NCBI GenBank assembly: GCA_002452515.1
Contig: DKEN01000080.1
Location: 1-9,998 of the forward strand
Direction of reading: 5' to 3'
Source: Spartobacteria bacterium UBA6821
Lineage (GTDB): Bacteria > Verrucomicrobiota > Verrucomicrobiia > Chthoniobacterales > UBA6821
DNA length: 9,998 nt
This document shows, piece after piece, positions 6,888 to 9,998 of the stretch (positions are counted from its first letter, which is position 1; every line of letters begins with the position of its first letter). A model generated the notes under the pieces. The model saw only the letters and a program-made list of their open reading frames with translations, searched no databases and was not told where the DNA came from. The position numbers and the translations under genes were made by a program.

Positions 6888-6951
6888 TTAGTATTATCGT
6901 GATATGCTTAATTGATTCGTTTAGTGCCAAAATGACTGCGGCATGGTGTTA

Positions 6952-6975
6952 TTTGTAGCTGTTTGTAGCTGTTTG
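6952..6975. repeat. Short tandem repeat, 10-base unit, 2.4 copies
   Basis: TTTGTAGCTG occurs twice in a row (6952-6961 and 6962-6971), followed by a partial TTTG, ten bases beyond the hsdR stop. It may be a slippage product; no function is evident. Confidence 0.7.
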
Positions 6976-6985
6976 GTGCATTTGG

Positions 6986-9784
6986 TCACGCCGCCAAGAC
7001 CTCGTTGAGTTCATCAAGCAGGTCGGGCAGTTGCTCGCCAAAGAGTTGATGGGCCTTGCCCAAGCCCCCGCGCTGGTTGAAGGGGGAGAGCTCCAGATCC
7101 TCGGGATCGATGCTCAGGGAGGTCGCGATGTGATCCCTGATGAGATTGAGCCAAGCAAGTTGCTCGGGGGTGAAAGTAGTTCCCTTCCTAGCCCTATCCA
7201 TAAGCCATTCATTGAAGCGCTCTGACACGGAATCGGCAAAGGGAGTCAGAACGGGCTGTTGTTCCAGGGCAAAGCGGACGAGTGAGACAAGATCGGCGAA
7301 GCGCCCGGCCTGAGAGCGTCCCTTGACCTTGCCGGGAGCGGTGACGGCGAAGGCATCCCAAAGCCGATCCTCAGTCCAGGCGGCGTGATTGCTGCGAAGC
7401 TTCTCCTCCAGCTCCTTGAGCATCGGCTCAGTGAGCCTCTGCGCGTAGGGACGACTATAGAGGATCTGTAAGGCGGTGATCTCGGCCTGGTGCTGCTCGA
7501 TGTAGTCGCGGAAGGAAGTGAGGAGGGTCATCGCACGTTCCTTCGCTGCGGCGTCGAACTCAGAGGAGAGGACGGCATCAATCGTCACCGTATCGATCAC
7601 CTGCTCGGCCTCCTGCTTGATCTTCTCCAAGAGATCCCTGAGTTCGGGGAAATCAAACGGAGCGCAGGCTGCATCGGCCAGCTCTTTCCCGGCTGTTTCA
7701 AAAACTTCCTGCGTGATCTCAGCGGGTGATGCTCCGGGATTACCCGTGGCGTGCTCGGCAATGGCATCAGGATCGATGGCCCGGAGGAGTAAGCCGGAGA
7801 GCTCGGAGAGGGATTTGCCACCGCTGATTTCGACAACTTTCTTCGCATCGTCGCGGGAGATCTCCCGGTCGAGTCGTGCAAGTCGTCCCGCAAGGGTGGT
7901 GAGGGTATCTTCATCACGCTTGCCAAGAGCGACGCCGAGCAGGAGAGCTTTGAAGGGGACGGTGCGCTGGCGCTCTAGCGGACGGGAATCGGTCTTGTCG
8001 CTCTCACAGACACCGACGGCATCGACGATCACGAAGTGGGTCTTCGCATGGGCATCGGCACCACTGACGGCCTGCAAATCGGTGGGGGTGAGGACGCGAG
8101 TTCCCCTCCCCTTCATTTGCTCGAAGTAGGTGCGGCTGCGGGTGTCGCGGAGGAAGAGGAGGCACTCCAGGGGCTTGATATCGGTGCCGGTGGCGATCAT
8201 GTCCACCGTCACGGCAATGCGGAGCTGCGGGGAGGTACGGAACTCCTGGATGAGGGTTTCGGATTTCTCGTAGCGGCGGGTCTCGGGATTGTAGGTCTTG
8301 TAGGTGATCTTCTTGGCGAAGTCGTTCCCCTTCCCAAAGACTTCGCGGACAAGATGAACAGTATCCTCTGCATGGGAGTCGTCTTTGCAGAAGATGAGTG
8401 TCTTCGGAACCATGGTGCGTCCTGGAAAGAGTTCGGTGAAGAGGGCCTCCTTGAATACCTGGAGAACCGTGCGGATCTGGGACTTCACCACGACGGAACG
8501 GTCGAGATCCTTGGCCGCATAGGAGAGATCCTCGTCGAGTCGCTCCCAGCGCGTGGCACGGGTTTCTTTGCTACGCCGATCAACATAGTATCCCTTCTCG
8601 ACCTTGCCACCCTGCTCGGTGACTTCCGTCCTGATGCGATAGACCTCGTAACCGACATTCACACCATCCGCCACCGCTCGCTCGTGGTTGTATTCCATCA
8701 CGAGGTTCTGATTGAAGAAACCGATGGTCTGCTTGGAGGGAGTCGCGGTCAGTCCGATGAGGAAGGCATCAAAGTATTCGAGCACCTGACGCCAGAGGCC
8801 GTAGATGGACCGGTGGCATTCATCGACAACAATGAAATCAAAGGCATCGGGTGGAATGGCGGGATTGTAGGCCACATCCCTCGGGCGCTCATCGGCTGAG
8901 GCGATCTCGTAGCCGGATTTCTCATCCAGGTCTTCGGACATCTCGGGTTCCCCTCGCAAGATCGAGTAGAGGCGCTGAACGGTGCAGATGGTGACGCGGG
9001 CGACATCGTCGAGCTTATTGGAGGTGAGGTGCTGGACATTATAGACCTCGGTGAATTTGCGTCCCGTGTCGGGGGTGACGAACTGCTGGAACTCATTGAG
9101 GGCCTGACGACCGAGATTGGCACGATCGACGAGGAAGAGGACACGCTTGGCCCCGGCGTGTTTAATGAGCCGGTAGGTGAAGCTGCAAGCGGTGTAGGTC
9201 TTTCCGGCACCAGTTGCCATCTGGATCAGTGAGCGGGGATGGGCTGCGGAAAAGGACTGCTCCAGATTGGTGATCCCTTCGGTCTGACAGCCTCGGAGAT
9301 GGAGCTCCGTAAGGGGATAAGCAAAGGGCATTGCCGCAAGGCGGGCACGAAGGGTCGAAGGCTGGGCAAGCCATTCGGCAAGTGTCTCAGGACGATGGAA
9401 GGAGAAGACGCGGCGGGAGCGAGGCTCAGGATCGCGTTCGTCCCGGAAGTAGGTCTCCACACCCGTTGACTCGTAGAGGAAGGGGAGTGAGCTGGGAGTG
9501 ATGGACTGAATGAAGTCGGGAAGATTCCCTGCGTAGTCCCCGGACTGCTCGGCGACGCCGGAAAGCAGGGTCCCCTGTTTCTTGGCCTCAATGACACCGA
9601 CGGCTTTCCGATCCAGCATCAGGAGGTAATCGCAGCGGCCCGATTTAAGCGGCACCTCCCGGATGGCAATCCCCTTCCCGGCTCCCAGGTTGAGCGCCTT
9701 GTAATCCTGAATGATCCAACCCGCCTGGATAAGCATCGCGTCGATCTGCTGGCGGGCGAGTTGTTCGGGAGTGACCTCGGGCAT
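6986..9784 (-). CDS. hsdR: Type I RM restriction subunit HsdR (EcoEI-like)
   Basis: A 932-residue motor and nuclease subunit, which translocates DNA using ATP and cuts away from unmethylated sites. The N-terminal nuclease has CDYLLMLDRKAVGVIEAKK with D52, E66 and K68 as the PD-(D/E)XK core. The SF2 helicase follows: Walker A MATGAGKTYTA (about 189-199), DECH at 321-324, GLTATP at 344-349, a second RecA-like lobe with KTLIFCKDD (461-469) and TDIKPLECLLFLR (534-546), and motif VI QMKGRGTR at 556-563. The C-terminal third, ending DLLDELNEVLAA, matches the EcoEI_R_C type that docks on the methylase. All key motifs are present and the length is normal, so it looks functional. The ATG at 9784 gives a normal N-terminus; no Shine-Dalgarno is seen before it. 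It is the first gene of the locus and is separated from the next by 134 bases. Confidence 0.96.
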   Translation of the reverse strand: MPEVTPEQLARQQIDAMLIQAGWIIQDYKALNLGAGKGIAIREVPLKSGRCDYLLMLDRKAVGVIEAKKQGTLLSGVAEQSGDYAGNLPDFIQSITPSSLPFLYESTGVETYFRDERDPEPRSRRVFSFHRPETLAEWLAQPSTLRARLAAMPFAYPLTELHLRGCQTEGITNLEQSFSAAHPRSLIQMATGAGKTYTACSFTYRLIKHAGAKRVLFLVDRANLGRQALNEFQQFVTPDTGRKFTEVYNVQHLTSNKLDDVARVTICTVQRLYSILRGEPEMSEDLDEKSGYEIASADERPRDVAYNPAIPPDAFDFIVVDECHRSIYGLWRQVLEYFDAFLIGLTATPSKQTIGFFNQNLVMEYNHERAVADGVNVGYEVYRIRTEVTEQGGKVEKGYYVDRRSKETRATRWERLDEDLSYAAKDLDRSVVVKSQIRTVLQVFKEALFTELFPGRTMVPKTLIFCKDDSHAEDTVHLVREVFGKGNDFAKKITYKTYNPETRRYEKSETLIQEFRTSPQLRIAVTVDMIATGTDIKPLECLLFLRDTRSRTYFEQMKGRGTRVLTPTDLQAVSGADAHAKTHFVIVDAVGVCESDKTDSRPLERQRTVPFKALLLGVALGKRDEDTLTTLAGRLARLDREISRDDAKKVVEISGGKSLSELSGLLLRAIDPDAIAEHATGNPGASPAEITQEVFETAGKELADAACAPFDFPELRDLLEKIKQEAEQVIDTVTIDAVLSSEFDAAAKERAMTLLTSFRDYIEQHQAEITALQILYSRPYAQRLTEPMLKELEEKLRSNHAAWTEDRLWDAFAVTAPGKVKGRSQAGRFADLVSLVRFALEQQPVLTPFADSVSERFNEWLMDRARKGTTFTPEQLAWLNLIRDHIATSLSIDPEDLELSPFNQRGGLGKAHQLFGEQLPDLLDELNEVLAA

Positions 9785-9998
9785 GGTGGGGAAATTCAGT
9801 CCGTAACTAAACCTTTCCCAGAGAGAAATCCAAGACCGGACTGCCAGTCTTCTTCAATTCACCCTACCTCTCAACTGTAGACGCTCGGCCCTCGACTTTG
9901 CCCCCTTCCCTCAAGGCGCAGGAAGATTCGATGAAGAGCAAAACTCTGACTGGCGGGAAGAGGTTGGACTGCGACCAGGGAGCAGCCCTGTAAAGGGA
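9785..9998. other. Region upstream of hsdR, no gene recognised
   Basis: These 214 bases should hold the hsdR promoter. I find no convincing -35/-10 pair. There is an 11-base palindrome, GACTG-C-CAGTC, at 9839-9849, about 55 bases upstream of the hsdR start, which could be a regulator site. A small inverted repeat (CAGGG 9976-9980, CCCTG 9986-9990) lies near the window edge. Neither has supporting evidence beyond its symmetry. Confidence 0.4.

Larger units (their letters stand above)
6852..6985. other. Intergenic gap between hsdR and the ATPase gene
   Basis: A 134-base AT-rich gap, the only sizeable break between hsdR and hsdS. It contains no ORF of interest and no GC-rich hairpin with a T-run, so no intrinsic terminator for hsdR is evident. 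It holds a possible promoter for the ATPase-hsdS part of the locus and a short tandem repeat next to the hsdR stop. Confidence 0.6.

Noticed and set aside
8036..8899. A 287-codon open frame on the plus strand
   Set aside because: It lies wholly antisense to hsdR, whose motifs are intact, and its Gly/Glu/Leu-rich, low-complexity product looks like the shadow of a GC-rich gene.
9976..9990. CAGGG/CCCTG inverted repeat as a terminator
   Set aside because: Arms are only five bases and no T-run follows on either strand.
9931..9993. A 20-codon plus-strand ORF with an AGGAAG five bases upstream
   Set aside because: Too short to separate from chance, no recognisable product, and no neighbour to support it.

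Overview
The window is one co-directional defence island on the minus strand, built around a type I restriction-modification (RM) locus. Read in the direction of transcription (right to left) the order is: hsdR (9784-6986), an AAA ATPase with a DUF4143-type C-terminal region (6851-5406), hsdS (5409-4045), a 611-residue protein I do not recognise (3999-2164), a short stranded 5' fragment of an hsdM (about 2165-2049), an XRE-HTH/ImmA-type metalloprotease fusion (1957-773), a DUF4411 PIN-like protein (780-286), and the start of the intact hsdM (284 to the window edge). No rRNA, tRNA, CRISPR array, transposase or integrase is visible.

The organism cannot be named from this sequence. It is a bacterium with fairly high GC in the core genes: a sampled hsdR line is about 65 % GC by hand count. 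The 611-residue gene and the two target-recognition segments of hsdS are far more AT-rich (about 38-45 % in the 60-base lines counted), which points to a mosaic locus put together by transfer. hsdR, the ATPase gene and the 611-residue gene lack an obvious Shine-Dalgarno sequence. The PIN gene and hsdM have good ones.

How the genes work together: HsdR (ATP-driven translocase and nuclease), HsdS (sequence recognition) and HsdM (adenine methylation) are the three subunits of one type I enzyme of the EcoEI-like kind. Three accessory units sit between the RM genes. The ATPase overlaps hsdS by an ATGA. The 611-residue gene follows hsdS after 45 bases. The ImmA-PIN pair looks like a toxin-antitoxin or stress-response module whose last gene ends 1 base before the hsdM start codon. 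Such nested genes in hsd operons can act as back-up immunity (PrrC in EcoprrI is the classic case), but that role is only an inference here.

The most striking structural point is that the first 39 codons of hsdM occur twice. The intact start is at 284-168, and a diverged copy without a start codon lies at 2165-2049, directly after the 611-residue gene. The two copies bracket the ImmA-PIN pair and differ mainly at third codon positions. This suggests that an ImmA-PIN-hsdM segment from another RM locus recombined in and left a stub of the former hsdM behind. Palindromes upstream of the ImmA gene, one at the edge of the stub and one touching the start codon, are candidate operators for its HTH domain.
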